A stretch of DNA of 64,000 nt. Origin: Streptomyces zhihengii. GTDB taxonomy: Bacteria > Actinomycetota > Actinomycetes > Streptomycetales > Streptomycetaceae. Positions 35,897 through 45,316 of the stretch are shown here, one piece after another. Within the stretch, counting starts at the first letter, position 1; every line of letters starts with the position of its first letter. The stretch spans positions 1,924,501 through 1,988,500 of the forward strand of contig NZ_JAFEJA010000002.1 of assembly GCF_016919245.1 (NCBI RefSeq), given 5' to 3'. The notes beneath the pieces were generated by a model. It searched no databases. It saw only the letters and a program-made list of their open reading frames with translations, and was not told the DNA's origin. Position numbers and translations under genes: made by a program.

Positions 35897-36891
35897 ACCG
35901 GCCGGTGGTGTTGATCAGTCTGGAGTCCCCACACTCTTTCTGGCGTTTGTCCGCCGAGCACGAGCGCGCGCTGTCGGCCGCCTTCCCTGGTGTCGAGTTC
36001 CGTACGGCGACCGAGGAGGCCGTGCCGCACCAGCTGGCCGAGGCGCATGTCTACTTCGGCTGGACGTTCAAGCCGTCGTGGCTGTTCGGCGCGCCGCATC
36101 TGAGGTGGATCGCCTCCCCGGCGGCCGGCACCGACCATCTGCCCGTCGCCGAGGCCCACTCTGTCGGGGTGGCTCTGACCCGCTCGTACGGGTTCCACGG
36201 CAGACCCATGACCGAGCACGCCATGGGGATGGTCCTGGGCTTCTCACGCGGGCTGTTCATGAGCCAGCTCGCCCAGCGGAACCGGACCTGGTGGAAGGAC
36301 GACCTGGCCGAGGAGTTCTTCGACCTGGCGGGGGCGACGATGACCATCGTCGGGTGCGGCAGTATCGGCGGACACCTCGCGTGTGCGGCCCGCTCCTTCG
36401 GGATGGACGTCATCGGCGTACGGCGGACGCCGCCGGTGGCTGCCGAGGGCGGGATCGCGTGGATGCACACGTCGGCGGTGCACCAGGCGGTCGCCGTCGC
36501 CGACGTGGTGGTCGATCTGCTGCCCGCCACTCGGGCCACGGACCGCTTCTTCGACCACGACCTCTTCACGGCGTTCAAGCCCAGGTCGCTCTTCCTCAAC
36601 CTCGGCCGCGCGGCGACCGTCGACCAAGCGGCCCTCCTGGCCGCCCTCAACGCCGGCCACCTTCGCGGCGCTGCCCTGGATGTCTTCGATCCGAAGCCGC
36701 TTCCCGCCCGCCATCCGCTGCGGCTGCACCCCCGGGTCGTCCTCACGCCGAAGAGCTCCACGCTCAGCCGCACTTACATGAACGAGGCGGTCGCGTTCTT
36801 CGCCGACAACCTGCGTCGCTACCTCACCGACCAGCCGCTCAACGGCTTGGCCGAGGTGCCCGCTGCCCGCTTTCCCCTCGTAGGAGGCTGA
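35893..36891 (+). CDS. D-2-hydroxyacid dehydrogenase-like protein
   Basis: A 332-residue protein from ATG 35893. The Rossmann motif is TIVGCGSIGGHLACAARSFG. VDLLPATRATDRFFD, LFLNLGRAATVDQAAL (catalytic Arg) and GAALDVFDPKPLP follow the family order. The usual His of the TPH block is replaced: the sequence reads LTPKSS. The catalytic Glu block is also unusual (DVFDPKPLP). NAD(P) binding seems intact but normal 2-hydroxyacid oxidation is doubtful. It lies between a glycosyltransferase and a radical SAM gene, with coupled starts. Confidence 0.82.
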   Translation: MNRPVVLISLESPHSFWRLSAEHERALSAAFPGVEFRTATEEAVPHQLAEAHVYFGWTFKPSWLFGAPHLRWIASPAAGTDHLPVAEAHSVGVALTRSYGFHGRPMTEHAMGMVLGFSRGLFMSQLAQRNRTWWKDDLAEEFFDLAGATMTIVGCGSIGGHLACAARSFGMDVIGVRRTPPVAAEGGIAWMHTSAVHQAVAVADVVVDLLPATRATDRFFDHDLFTAFKPRSLFLNLGRAATVDQAALLAALNAGHLRGAALDVFDPKPLPARHPLRLHPRVVLTPKSSTLSRTYMNEAVAFFADNLRRYLTDQPLNGLAEVPAARFPLVGG

Positions 36892-36894
36892 CCG

Positions 36895-38004
36895 ATGCCC
36901 GCCACACGCCACCGCGACCTGGCCGCCGCCTTCGCCGCGACCGGCCGCAACCACCCCTACCTGGCCTTCACCCTGAACTCGCTCTGCAACCTGGACTGCG
37001 TGTTCTGCAAGCCCCGCTGCATGCCGGACTACGGGCACAAGGACCGTCCCCTGACCGCCTCCGATTACGCGGCCATCGCCGCCGAGGCCGGTGCCTGGGA
37101 GATCAAGAAGGCGCACTGCTCCGGCGGTGAGCCGACCCTCCGGGTGGACATCCTCGACGTGATCTCGGGCCTGGCGGGCGGTCTCGGGCCCGGCGCAGCG
37201 ATCGGCATGACCAGCCACGGCAACCTGCGCCGTGGTCTGAGCGTCGAACAGCTCCACCGCGCCGGCCTGACGTACCTCAACCTCAGCCTCCACAGCCTCG
37301 ACCCCACCCGGTCCGCCGAGATCATGGGCGGCGGCGACCCGCGCATCACCCGGCGCACCCTCGACACCGCCCTCTCCCTCGGCATGCGCATTAAGATCAA
37401 CTGCGTTCTGCAGCGCACCTACCTGGATGACGCCTTCGCCGTGGCCGAACTCGCCCGCGACCTGCCCGTCGCCGTCCGCCTGATCGAGCTCCAGAACATC
37501 GGCCCCGCCCAAGCGCTTTTCGACACCGAGTTCATCAACGAGGCGGAGGTCCGAGACCGTCTCCACGAGTGGTTCTCCAACGCCGGCGAGGTCCGCAGGG
37601 ACGAACTCGGGGTCCGCAGCCCCGGGCAGTACCTCCGCCCGGACGGCTGGGCGGGCTCGATCGGCTTCATCTCCAACTCCAGCTGCGCCACATGCTCCGA
37701 TGCCAACCGCATCAAGATCACGCCCACGGGCGTGGCCCGCCCCTGCATCCTCCACAACCGCGACATTCCCCTGAAGCCCCACCTCGCTGAAAGCACCCTC
37801 GGCGACGCCTTCGCCCACCTCTTCCACGCCATGCTCGACCGCAACACCAACGACGCCTGGCAGGGCTTCCATTACGTCGACTACGACCTGCGCTGGGACC
37901 GGATGGAGCGCCCTGAGGGCACCCCCGTCCTGCCCGTGCTGCCTCTCCTCACCACGGACGCGGCCCGGCCCGCCTGCGCCCGCGCCTCCTCGGGGGAACG
38001 GTGA
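36895..38004 (+). CDS. Radical SAM enzyme with MoaA-like C-terminal Cys cluster
   Basis: A 369-residue protein from ATG 36895. The [4Fe-4S]/SAM motif C-x3-C-x2-C is CNLDCVFC (Cys31, 35, 38), and CSGGEPTLR is the GGE motif. Near the end SCATCSDANRIKITPTGVAR and PCIL form a second set of Cys like the auxiliary cluster of MoaA (GTP 3',8-cyclase). It is 3 bp from the upstream gene and its stop overlaps the next start, so it is coupled on both sides. The reaction is unknown; ring formation, epimerisation or C-C bond formation are typical of the family. Confidence 0.85.
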   Translation: MPATRHRDLAAAFAATGRNHPYLAFTLNSLCNLDCVFCKPRCMPDYGHKDRPLTASDYAAIAAEAGAWEIKKAHCSGGEPTLRVDILDVISGLAGGLGPGAAIGMTSHGNLRRGLSVEQLHRAGLTYLNLSLHSLDPTRSAEIMGGGDPRITRRTLDTALSLGMRIKINCVLQRTYLDDAFAVAELARDLPVAVRLIELQNIGPAQALFDTEFINEAEVRDRLHEWFSNAGEVRRDELGVRSPGQYLRPDGWAGSIGFISNSSCATCSDANRIKITPTGVARPCILHNRDIPLKPHLAESTLGDAFAHLFHAMLDRNTNDAWQGFHYVDYDLRWDRMERPEGTPVLPVLPLLTTDAARPACARASSGER

Positions 38005-39119
38005 TGGCGGTGGTCGAAGCGCCGTCCCTCTATCCGGTGCTCGGAGCGCTGTACGAACGCGAGTTGGATGCCCACGGCATCGGCGCGATGATGCTCACCC
38101 ACAAGTGGCAGCCAGCCGACCTGCTGGCTCCCCACTCCGACATCGACGTAAGGGTCCTCCTCTCCCAGCCCCCGACGGACTGGGAGGAGTGGAACCACCG
38201 CCTGGCCGCCGCGCACACCTCCGCGGTCGGCCGGGAGATCTCCCACCGGCGTCTCCTGGAGCATCCGCCCGGCTTCGCGTTCACCGTGGCCGAGGCAGAC
38301 GGGCGGCTCGTCTCCGCGCCCGAGCTCGCAACCTGGTCGCTGATCAGCGGGAGCGCTCGGGACTTCCAGCGCTGGAAGTCCCGAGCCCAGATGGCGTCGT
38401 GGTGCGACGTCGACGAGCGGTTCTACCGGGGGATCCTCCACGGGCGGCTGGGCGGCCGGTACCAACTGGCGGCGGACAGCACCGACAACGTGGCGGAGGA
38501 CATCGTTGCGTACCGGCGCCACTGCGCGGCCTGGCACTACATGGCCCCGTGCTGGTTCGCCGCCGCCGCGCTCGCGACACGGACCCGCTGCCCCGGCAAG
38601 ACAGCCGCCCTCACTCAGTGGCGGCCGGACGGGCTCGCCGGGTACGCCGAGCTGTTCCTCGGGCACGCCGAAGATCGTCCCGATGCCCGTCCGCGGAGTC
38701 CGCGTCACCTCCTCCGCACGGCCCACGTCGCCCTGGAGGCTGCGATGTGCCGCGTTCCCGCCGCGGGGCCCGCCGGCCAGGGCGAGGAGCACACCCGTAC
38801 CGACTGGGTGATGACCACCGGGATGCTCCGCGTCCGAGTCGCCCGCTGGCTCTACTACCTCGACCCGCCGCCCGGCGTGGCGACCGGCTATCTGATCCGG
38901 CGTGAGGCGAAGGAACTCCGAGCCGCCGCGCACACCCTGAACGCGCTCGCGGCCGACGAGGCCACTCCCGCCCAGCGGCTGGCCGCCCGGATGACGGCGT
39001 TGATCCCCGCCGGGCCGACCACCGCCGGCACCCTGCGCGCGACCCTCGCGCTCTGGCACCGGCAGAAGTCCACCGTGCAGGACTTCCTCAGTCTCACCCC
39101 CGGTGACGTCCACCCCTGA
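38004..39119 (+). CDS. Uncharacterised protein with a nucleotidyltransferase-like N-terminus
   Basis: A 371-residue protein from ATG 38004 (TGATG overlap with the previous stop; GTG 38001 is possible). LAPHSDIDVRVLLSQPP resembles the S-D-x-D metal site of minimal nucleotidyltransferases. WSLISGSARDFQRWKSR and the helical remainder do not match a family I can name. It has no signal peptide. Its place between two radical SAM genes suggests an enzymatic step in the same pathway. Confidence 0.55.
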   Translation: MAVVEAPSLYPVLGALYERELDAHGIGAMMLTHKWQPADLLAPHSDIDVRVLLSQPPTDWEEWNHRLAAAHTSAVGREISHRRLLEHPPGFAFTVAEADGRLVSAPELATWSLISGSARDFQRWKSRAQMASWCDVDERFYRGILHGRLGGRYQLAADSTDNVAEDIVAYRRHCAAWHYMAPCWFAAAALATRTRCPGKTAALTQWRPDGLAGYAELFLGHAEDRPDARPRSPRHLLRTAHVALEAAMCRVPAAGPAGQGEEHTRTDWVMTTGMLRVRVARWLYYLDPPPGVATGYLIRREAKELRAAAHTLNALAADEATPAQRLAARMTALIPAGPTTAGTLRATLALWHRQKSTVQDFLSLTPGDVHP

Positions 39120-39136
39120 CCCAAGGAGTCCCCGCC

Positions 39137-39934
39137 ATGCCTGCGCGTGCACCCCTGCCCCGCATCCTGAAGACGGCCAAGATCAAGATCACGACGAAGT
39201 GCAACCGGTCCTGCGACTTCTGCATCTTCGCCGACGGCGCCCAGGGCGAGAACATGTCCCAGGAACTGTTCTCCACCATCCTGGCCAGGCTGGAGACCAT
39301 CCCGTTCCAACAGCTACACATCAACGGCGGCGAGCCCACCGTGCACCGGGACTTCCCCACCCTCAGCGACGCGGCCCGCACCCGCCTGCCGGACAAGGTC
39401 ATGGTCCTGGGCACGAACGCCATCACCCTGGCCCGCAACAAGCGGATCATGGAGGTCACCCTCCGCTCGTACGACCAGATCCTCATCGGCTGCGACGACG
39501 AGCACGAGAACTACGACGAGGTCCACGCCGTCGTGCCCCGCCTCCGCGAGGCAGGCAAGACCGTGGTCATCAACAGCGTCCTGGAAGGCATCAGTTCCAC
39601 CCGCCTCACCCAGCTCGCGAGGCTGTGTGACACGTACGGCGCCATCCACGTCACCAACCACGTGCACCACGTCGACGTCGGCCAGCCCGCCAACGAGCTA
39701 CGCGGCATCTGCGACCGCTACCTCGACCAGCACCTGATGATCGAGATGGACGGCTCCTGCTACCGCTGCTTCAACGCCATGGCGAAGGACGACAGCGAAT
39801 TCAGCATCTGGGACGAAGACTTCACAGCCAAGGTGTTCGCGTCCCGAGGCCACCACTTCCGGTTCTGCCTGCGCTGCCACGAGTACACCGACTCCGGCGC
39901 CGCCCTCCTCCCCACCTCGGCCCTCGCCGTCTGA
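39137..39934 (+). CDS. Second radical SAM enzyme
   Basis: A 265-residue protein from ATG 39137 with AAGGAG upstream. CNRSCDFC (Cys22, 26, 29) is the SAM-cluster motif and HINGGEPTVHRDF the GGE motif. ILIGCDDEHENYDEV and VINSVLEG follow. The C-terminal GSCYRCFNAMAK and FRFCLRCHEY carry four more Cys, like a short SPASM/twitch auxiliary-cluster domain. Two different radical SAM genes in one operon are unusual and point to a complex scaffold. Substrate unknown. Confidence 0.84.
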   Translation: MPARAPLPRILKTAKIKITTKCNRSCDFCIFADGAQGENMSQELFSTILARLETIPFQQLHINGGEPTVHRDFPTLSDAARTRLPDKVMVLGTNAITLARNKRIMEVTLRSYDQILIGCDDEHENYDEVHAVVPRLREAGKTVVINSVLEGISSTRLTQLARLCDTYGAIHVTNHVHHVDVGQPANELRGICDRYLDQHLMIEMDGSCYRCFNAMAKDDSEFSIWDEDFTAKVFASRGHHFRFCLRCHEYTDSGAALLPTSALAV

Positions 39935-39957
39935 CCCCAGACCGGAGGTACACCACC

Positions 39958-41673
39958 ATGCCCGCAGTCCTCGGACTGAACTTCCACCACGACACCAGCG
40001 CCGCCTTGGTCGTCGACGGCCGCCTCTACGCGGTCGAGGAGGAGCGCTGGAGCGGCGTCAAGCACAACCACCCCATCCGCAAGGGCACGCTCGCCGCCCC
40101 GACCCGCGCGCTCCAGTGGTGCCTGGAGGCCGCCGGCCTCGAACCGCAGGACATCGACGCCGTCTGGGCCGCCTCCATGCGTCCCAGCCCCGCCGCTGGC
40201 TGGTGGCTGGCCGAGGAGCGCGACGAGCTCGCCGCCCTGCTGCCCGCGCCGCTCGGTGAACACCTCCGTCTCCTCTCCCACCACACGGCACATGTGCTCT
40301 CCGGCTATCTGCTCTCCGGCCACGACCACGCGGCGGGCCTCGTCATCGACGCCGGCGGTTCCTCCCTCGGCTCCGACTTCGGCCCGGGCCGCGAGCGCAT
40401 CACCGGGTACGACCTGCGACCCGATCGCATCGACCGCCTCCACCAGGGCATGCCGACCGTCGTGCCCAGCCCGGCAGGCCCCCGGCGCGTCCACTCCTCC
40501 CTCGGGCACTTCTACCGGAACCTCGCGCGGCGGGTGATCCCGCCCGGCGACGAGCCCGAGGGCAGCATGATGGCGCTCTCGGCCTTCGGCGATCCCCAGC
40601 GCTACGGAGCGCAGATCCGCGAGCTGATTCGGCTCGGTGACGACGGTGAGGTCCGCATCGATCGCCCCTGGGGCTCGGCGGACAGCAGCACACCGCTGCT
40701 GCTCGGTGGCCGGGCCTGGACCGCCGACAACGTCGCGGAGCGGCCGGAACACGAGCGGGCCGACCTGGCCGCCGCTGTCCAGGAGGTCTTTGCCGAGTCC
40801 GTCGTCCACATCGCCCGCCACTTGCAACGGCTCACCAGGGCCTCGACGTTGGTGTTCTCGGGTGGGTGCGCCCTGAACTCCCACCTCAACGGCCAGCTGG
40901 CAGCCGACAGCGGCTTCGACACCCTTTTCGTGGCACCAGCCCCGCACGACGCGGGCACCGCCGTGGGCGCCGCGCTCTACGGCTGGCACTACCAGCTCGG
41001 CCAGGAGCGGCTCCCCGTGCCGACCGACGCCGCATGGGGCCCGCGCCCGGGCGCTCTGCCGACCACTGCAGTGCCGGCCGGGTACCGCGCACTGACCGAT
41101 CTCGGACCGGGGATGGCGCCCACGGTGGCCACGCTCCTCGCGGATCACCACATCGTCGGCTGGGTGCAGGGACAGCTCGAATTCGGGCCGCGAGCCCTCG
41201 GCCATCGCTCGATCCTCGCCCACCCCGGCCACGCCGCCACGCGCGACCGGCTCAACGCGATCAAGAAGCGAGCCACGTACCGCCCCTTCGCCCCGGCCGT
41301 CCTCGCCGAGCACGCCACGGAGTGGTTCACGTCGACGGGCGACCCCTTCATGAACCGCGTTGCCCGCGTCCGCCGATGCCGAGCGGACCGCATCGCTGCG
41401 GTCAACCATCACGATGGCACCGCCCGCGTGCAGTCCGTCGCCGCCGACCACCAGGGCCTGCACGAACTCCTGAAGCAGTTCCACGGGCGCACTGGACTGC
41501 CGGTGCTGCTGAACACTTCCTTCAACCGCAAGGGCACGCCGATCCTGCGGACCGCCGAGCAGGCCGTGGCAGCGGCGGCGGATCTGAGCCTCGACGCCTT
41601 GGCGGTCAGCGACACCCTGCTGCTCGCCGACCGCGTGCCGGACCCCCGTGCCACGGCCCTTCGTACGAGGTGA
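39958..41673 (+). CDS. Carbamoyltransferase (NodU/TobZ family)
   Basis: A 571-residue protein from ATG 39958 (CCGGAGG upstream). LGLNFHHDTSAALVVDGRLY opens the Kae1-like domain, and SHHTAHVLSGYLLSG carries the HxxxH metal site. VFSGGCALNSHLNG, APAPHDAGTAVGAAL and WVQGQLEFGPRALGHRSIL are the core NodU/TobZ motifs, with the YrdC-like C-terminal half implied by length. The family adds a carbamoyl group to a hydroxyl, typically of a sugar, as a late antibiotic-tailoring step. This fits the two glycosyltransferases of the operon. Confidence 0.9.
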   Translation: MPAVLGLNFHHDTSAALVVDGRLYAVEEERWSGVKHNHPIRKGTLAAPTRALQWCLEAAGLEPQDIDAVWAASMRPSPAAGWWLAEERDELAALLPAPLGEHLRLLSHHTAHVLSGYLLSGHDHAAGLVIDAGGSSLGSDFGPGRERITGYDLRPDRIDRLHQGMPTVVPSPAGPRRVHSSLGHFYRNLARRVIPPGDEPEGSMMALSAFGDPQRYGAQIRELIRLGDDGEVRIDRPWGSADSSTPLLLGGRAWTADNVAERPEHERADLAAAVQEVFAESVVHIARHLQRLTRASTLVFSGGCALNSHLNGQLAADSGFDTLFVAPAPHDAGTAVGAALYGWHYQLGQERLPVPTDAAWGPRPGALPTTAVPAGYRALTDLGPGMAPTVATLLADHHIVGWVQGQLEFGPRALGHRSILAHPGHAATRDRLNAIKKRATYRPFAPAVLAEHATEWFTSTGDPFMNRVARVRRCRADRIAAVNHHDGTARVQSVAADHQGLHELLKQFHGRTGLPVLLNTSFNRKGTPILRTAEQAVAAAADLSLDALAVSDTLLLADRVPDPRATALRTR

Positions 41674-41678
41674 GGCTG

Positions 41679-42293
41679 ATGAACCCCATCGATCTTGACC
41701 ACGTCCTGACCGTGCTCGGCGCCGCCGCGTGGAGCACGGACGACCAGTCCCGCGCCCGCGTCGCCGGCGCCCTCGCCCTCACCGTCTACGACGGCCACAC
41801 CCGCGACCAGGGCACGCCCTACCTGGAACACCCGCTCGCCATCATCACGCTGCTCGCCACGGAGATCAGGGTCAGCCAGGTCGAGACCCTTCTCCTCGCG
41901 CTCCTCCACGACGCCCTGGAGGTGGCCCCCGAATCGGAGGCGCTGCTCGTCCAGCATCTCGGCGGCCCGTTCGCCGACCGCCTGCGCGCGATGACGGCCG
42001 ACCACCGCCTCGAACAGCGCCCCAAGGCCGTCAGCGATGAGACCCGCTGGTGCTTCAAGCAGGCCGCGCTCCCGCCCGAGGACCTCCTGGTCCGGCTCGC
42101 CGACCGCCTTCACAACCTGCGCGATCTCGCCGCCTCGCCCAACCTCGACCGACGCCGACGTTTCCTCCAGAGCCTGCAGGACTTCTATCTCCCGCTCGCC
42201 GACGCCGCCCGCGGCCTCAGCCCCCACCTGGAGGCCATGTACACGCTGCTCCACGCCGAGTACGTCCGACACCACCAGGAGGTACGTACGTGA
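41679..42293 (+). CDS. HD-domain phosphohydrolase, SpoT/RelA-like
   Basis: A 204-residue protein from ATG 41679. GTPYLEHPLAIITLLATEIR is the first His block, LLLALLHDALEVAPES the HD block, and VRLADRLHNLRDLA the conserved RLADRLHNLR helix of SpoT/Mesh1-type (p)ppGpp hydrolases. The synthetase domain is absent and the length fits small alarmone hydrolases. It might hydrolyse a nucleotide intermediate or (p)ppGpp; the context does not decide. Its stop overlaps the start of the next gene (GTGA). Confidence 0.83.
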   Translation: MNPIDLDHVLTVLGAAAWSTDDQSRARVAGALALTVYDGHTRDQGTPYLEHPLAIITLLATEIRVSQVETLLLALLHDALEVAPESEALLVQHLGGPFADRLRAMTADHRLEQRPKAVSDETRWCFKQAALPPEDLLVRLADRLHNLRDLAASPNLDRRRRFLQSLQDFYLPLADAARGLSPHLEAMYTLLHAEYVRHHQEVRT

Positions 42294-43276
42294 AGCGGGT
42301 CGTCTACTCAATGGAGCCGGTCGGCCGGACCGGCGGCCGGGTCTACCTGCGGATGCTCCATGAGGCGACGGCTGACGACGTGGAATGGCGCACGGTCCCG
42401 GACCACAAGCGCACCTACCGCGTCCGCCGCTGGCGCAAGCTCCGCCATCTCGCCCGCCTGGCCCCGGCCATCCGGGCGCTCGACAGCACCACCGGCACCT
42501 TCATGTGGGACGACCTGAGCCTATTGCTCTTCACGCCGGAGATGCGGGCCCGCACGGTATTTCTCCTGCACCACTACGAGCCGCTGCAGCACGACTCCGC
42601 CCCGGCCGAGGCCATGCTCTGGGAGCACCTGTTCCGCGTACTGCCCCAGTGCGCCGCCGTGGTCTGCGTCGCCCCCTACTGGGCCGGCTTCCTCCAGGCC
42701 CGAGGCGTCCGCAACGTCCGGGTGATCTACAACTCCTTCGACATGACGGAGGTCGAGCGGGCCCGCGGCTTCGACCGGACCGAGTGCCGCGCAGAGTTCG
42801 GTCTGTCGCCGGATGTGATCGGGGTGTACGCGGGCAAGGCGGTGCATTGGAAGGGCACCGAAGAGGTCTCGGCGGCCCTGGCCGGCGCGGCCGGGCTGCG
42901 GGTGATCACCAGCGGTAGCAACACCATCGGCTTCGATGGTGCCCACTACGACGTGGAGCGCGAGCGGTACTTGCGGCTGCTGTGCGCGTGCGACGTCGGC
43001 GTCTTCCTCCCCCAGATGCGGGAAGGCTGGAGCCGCTGCGCGGCCGAGGCGCTGCTGCTCGGCCTGCCCTGTCTGATCCGCCCGGTGGCCGGCCTGGGCG
43101 ACCTCGCCGCGCTGACCGGCCAGCCAGCCCCGGACCTCGGCCGACTGCCTGCGCAGGTCCGGGAACGCGCGGCCGCGCGTCAGACGGAGACCAAGGCCGC
43201 GTACGAGGCCCTGGCCCGGTTCGATCTGAACTACTTCGGCAACGCCTGGGGCGACCTTCTCGCGAAGGTCGCCTGA
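42290..43276 (+). CDS. Second glycosyltransferase (GT4-like)
   Basis: A 328-residue protein from GTG 42290 (AGGAGG upstream). VRVIYNSFDMTEVER, the VGVYAGKAVHWKGTEEV donor loop and VGVFLPQMREGWSRCAAEAL with the E-x7-E-like region place it among GT4-type enzymes. It is shorter than usual because the N-terminal acceptor domain is compact. It is the last gene of the operon. A 9-bp stem (43251-43259 and 43264-43272) at its 3' end may terminate transcription. Confidence 0.78.
   Translation: MKRVVYSMEPVGRTGGRVYLRMLHEATADDVEWRTVPDHKRTYRVRRWRKLRHLARLAPAIRALDSTTGTFMWDDLSLLLFTPEMRARTVFLLHHYEPLQHDSAPAEAMLWEHLFRVLPQCAAVVCVAPYWAGFLQARGVRNVRVIYNSFDMTEVERARGFDRTECRAEFGLSPDVIGVYAGKAVHWKGTEEVSAALAGAAGLRVITSGSNTIGFDGAHYDVERERYLRLLCACDVGVFLPQMREGWSRCAAEALLLGLPCLIRPVAGLGDLAALTGQPAPDLGRLPAQVRERAAARQTETKAAYEALARFDLNYFGNAWGDLLAKVA
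43251..43272. terminator. Short hairpin at the convergent gene ends
   Basis: GCGACCTTC pairs perfectly with GAAGGTCGC around TCGC. It lies at the 3' end of the glycosyltransferase gene, 29 bp before the end of the convergent gltX. Confidence 0.45.
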
Positions 43277-43300
43277 CCGGCGACTACGCCTGGGCGGCGG

Positions 43301-44710
43301 CTAGCTTCTTGGCGCCGCCGCGTCCAGACGGGCCAGTACGCGGTCCCGGCCGAGCAGCTCCATCGACTCGAACAGCGGGAGTCCGATCGTGCGGCCGGTG
43401 ACCGCGACCCGGATGGGCGCCTGGGCCTTGCCCAGCTTGAGTCCGTGCTTCTCGCCCACGGCGAGAAGCACGGACTTCAGGTCGTCCGCCTTCCAGTCCG
43501 GGACGGTGGCCAGCTCGGCACGGGCGTCGGACAGGATGTCGCCGGCGCCGGCCTTCATCGCCTTGTTCCACGACGCCTCGTCCTCGACCGGCTCGTCGAG
43601 GAACAGGAAGTCCACGTAGCTGGTGATCTCCGACAGCAGGGCCAGTCGGGTCTGGGCCAGCGGGGCCGCCACCTCGAAGAGGTCCTTGTCGAACGCCTCC
43701 GGCGCCCACGGTGCGTACGGGGCGACGAGCCACGGCGCGCAGGCGTTGGCGAACTGCTCCGGCGAGAGCGCGCGGATGTAGTCGCCGTTGAACGCCGTCA
43801 GCTTCTTCACGTCGAAGAACGCCGGCGCGGTGTTGACGTCCTCGATCCGGAAGAGCTGCTCCAGCTCCTCGTACGGCATGATCTCCCGGTCGTCGCCAGG
43901 ACCCCAGCCCAGGAGCATGAGGTAGTTCACCATCGCCTCGGGGAGGAAGCCCTCGGCGAGGTAGTCCTCAAGGGCGACCTTGTCGCGGCGCTTGGACAGC
44001 TTCTGCCGCTTCTCGTTCACGATCACCGGCAGGTGCGCCCACACCGGCGGCTTCGCGCCGAGCGCCTCCCACAGCAGCTGCTGCTTCGGCGTGTTCGACA
44101 GGTGCTCCTCGCCACGGATGACCTGCGTGATGCCCTCGTCCAGGTCGTCGACCACGTTCGCGATCAGGAAGACCGGGGACCCGTCGCCGCGGGCGATCAC
44201 GAAGTCCTCGATGGCGCTGTTCGGGAACGCCGGCTCCCCGCGGATCAGGTCGACCACGACGGTCTCGCCCTCGTCCGGCGTCCGGAACCGCAGCGCCCGG
44301 CCCTCCTCGAAGGCCAGCCCTCGCTCCCGGCAGAACCCGTCGTATCCGAGGTGGTCCGATCCGGTGCGCTCCTTCAGCTGCTCCCGGGTGCAGTCGCAGT
44401 AGTACGCCCGGCCGGCCGCGAAGAGCTGCTGAGCCGCCTCGCGGTGCCGGTCGGCGTTGTGCGACTGGAAGTACGGGCCCTCGAAGGCCGCGTCCTCGCC
44501 GTGGATGCCGATCGCCGCGAGCGCGTTGATGATCCCGTCGATCCACTCCGGCTTGTTCCGGGCCGTGTCGGTGTCTTCGATCCGCAGGACGAACGTGCCG
44601 CCGGACTGTCGCGCCACGGCCCAGTTGTAGAGAGCGGACCGTGCACCACCGACATGGAACATGCCGGTCGGGGACGGGGCGAAACGAACGCGAACCGGAG
44701 CAGTAGACAT
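43301..44710 (-). CDS. gltX: Glutamate-tRNA ligase
   Basis: A 469-residue class I aminoacyl-tRNA synthetase from ATG 44710 (GGAG upstream). The HIGH-type motif is in [17 protein letters not shown] and the KMSKS-type motif is [17 protein letters not shown] and the [10 protein letters not shown] block fit discriminating bacterial GluRS. It charges tRNA-Glu. All catalytic motifs are intact and the length is normal. It converges on the biosynthetic operon with a 24-bp gap, and the surrounding genes are accessory. It could be the housekeeping gene or a second copy; the window cannot tell. Confidence 0.93.
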   Translation of the reverse strand: MSTAPVRVRFAPSPTGMFHVGGARSALYNWAVARQSGGTFVLRIEDTDTARNKPEWIDGIINALAAIGIHGEDAAFEGPYFQSHNADRHREAAQQLFAAGRAYYCDCTREQLKERTGSDHLGYDGFCRERGLAFEEGRALRFRTPDEGETVVVDLIRGEPAFPNSAIEDFVIARGDGSPVFLIANVVDDLDEGITQVIRGEEHLSNTPKQQLLWEALGAKPPVWAHLPVIVNEKRQKLSKRRDKVALEDYLAEGFLPEAMVNYLMLLGWGPGDDREIMPYEELEQLFRIEDVNTAPAFFDVKKLTAFNGDYIRALSPEQFANACAPWLVAPYAPWAPEAFDKDLFEVAAPLAQTRLALLSEITSYVDFLFLDEPVEDEASWNKAMKAGAGDILSDARAELATVPDWKADDLKSVLLAVGEKHGLKLGKAQAPIRVAVTGRTIGLPLFESMELLGRDRVLARLDAAAPRS

Positions 44711-44923
44711 GCGCTCCAGGGTACCGACGCAGGACACCCCCTCTGGACCACCCCGCCCACCCCCGCACCGTCGTTTTCTGGCCGTCTTCGCCCTCTACTC
44801 ACGTCTCCTTCCATCTCTCCCGATGCCGCCGGTCCCCTTGTCCCAGGCCGTTCACCGTGCCGAGCGACAGCAGCGAGGCCCCGCTGTTCCACAGGCCCGA
44901 GGTGATCGCGATGGACGGCGAGG

Positions 44924-45316
44924 ATGTCGTTCGTCGTGGCGAACTTCTCAGCTGGCCCGCTGAAGTACGTGGCCACAAAGATCGCAACGCCGACCTTGAA
45001 GCGCGCTTTCGTACCGAGAGGAATCGGCAACACGCTCGCGGCGAAGATCGCCTCCCTGACCTACTACCGTTCCCTTCTGGGCAAGTCGGGGTGCGAGGTA
45101 CGGCTGCACGACACCACCCTGTACACCTCGCTCTTCCTCTACGACGAGAACCTGCTGGTCAATCCTCACGTGTGGGGGTGCCCGGCCAGCGCCAATCCGC
45201 TGCTTCACCTCCGGCAGGGCACCGAAGGCGGCTGGTTCGACAACTACGCTCAGAGCTTCGACGCCGTCTGGGCCGCGCACGGCCGTGGACACCCGACCGG
45301 GAGGGGACCGCCGCAC
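44924..45316 (+). pseudogene. C-terminal remnant of a regulator gene, reading into the Nudix gene
   Basis: From ATG 44924 the frame reads RAFVPRGIGNTLAAKIASLT, then VRLHDTTLYTSLFLYDENLL and GGWFDNYAQSFDAVWA. This is the sensor-like C-terminal part of a Streptomyces XRE regulator family often found just ahead of a Nudix gene of this type. The N-terminal HTH is missing. It runs without a stop into the Nudix gene, so a fusion protein from 44924 is formally possible. Confidence 0.5.

Noticed and set aside
43445..44905. A 486-codon open frame antisense to gltX
   Set aside because: gltX motifs on the minus strand are unambiguous; this frame is its mirror.
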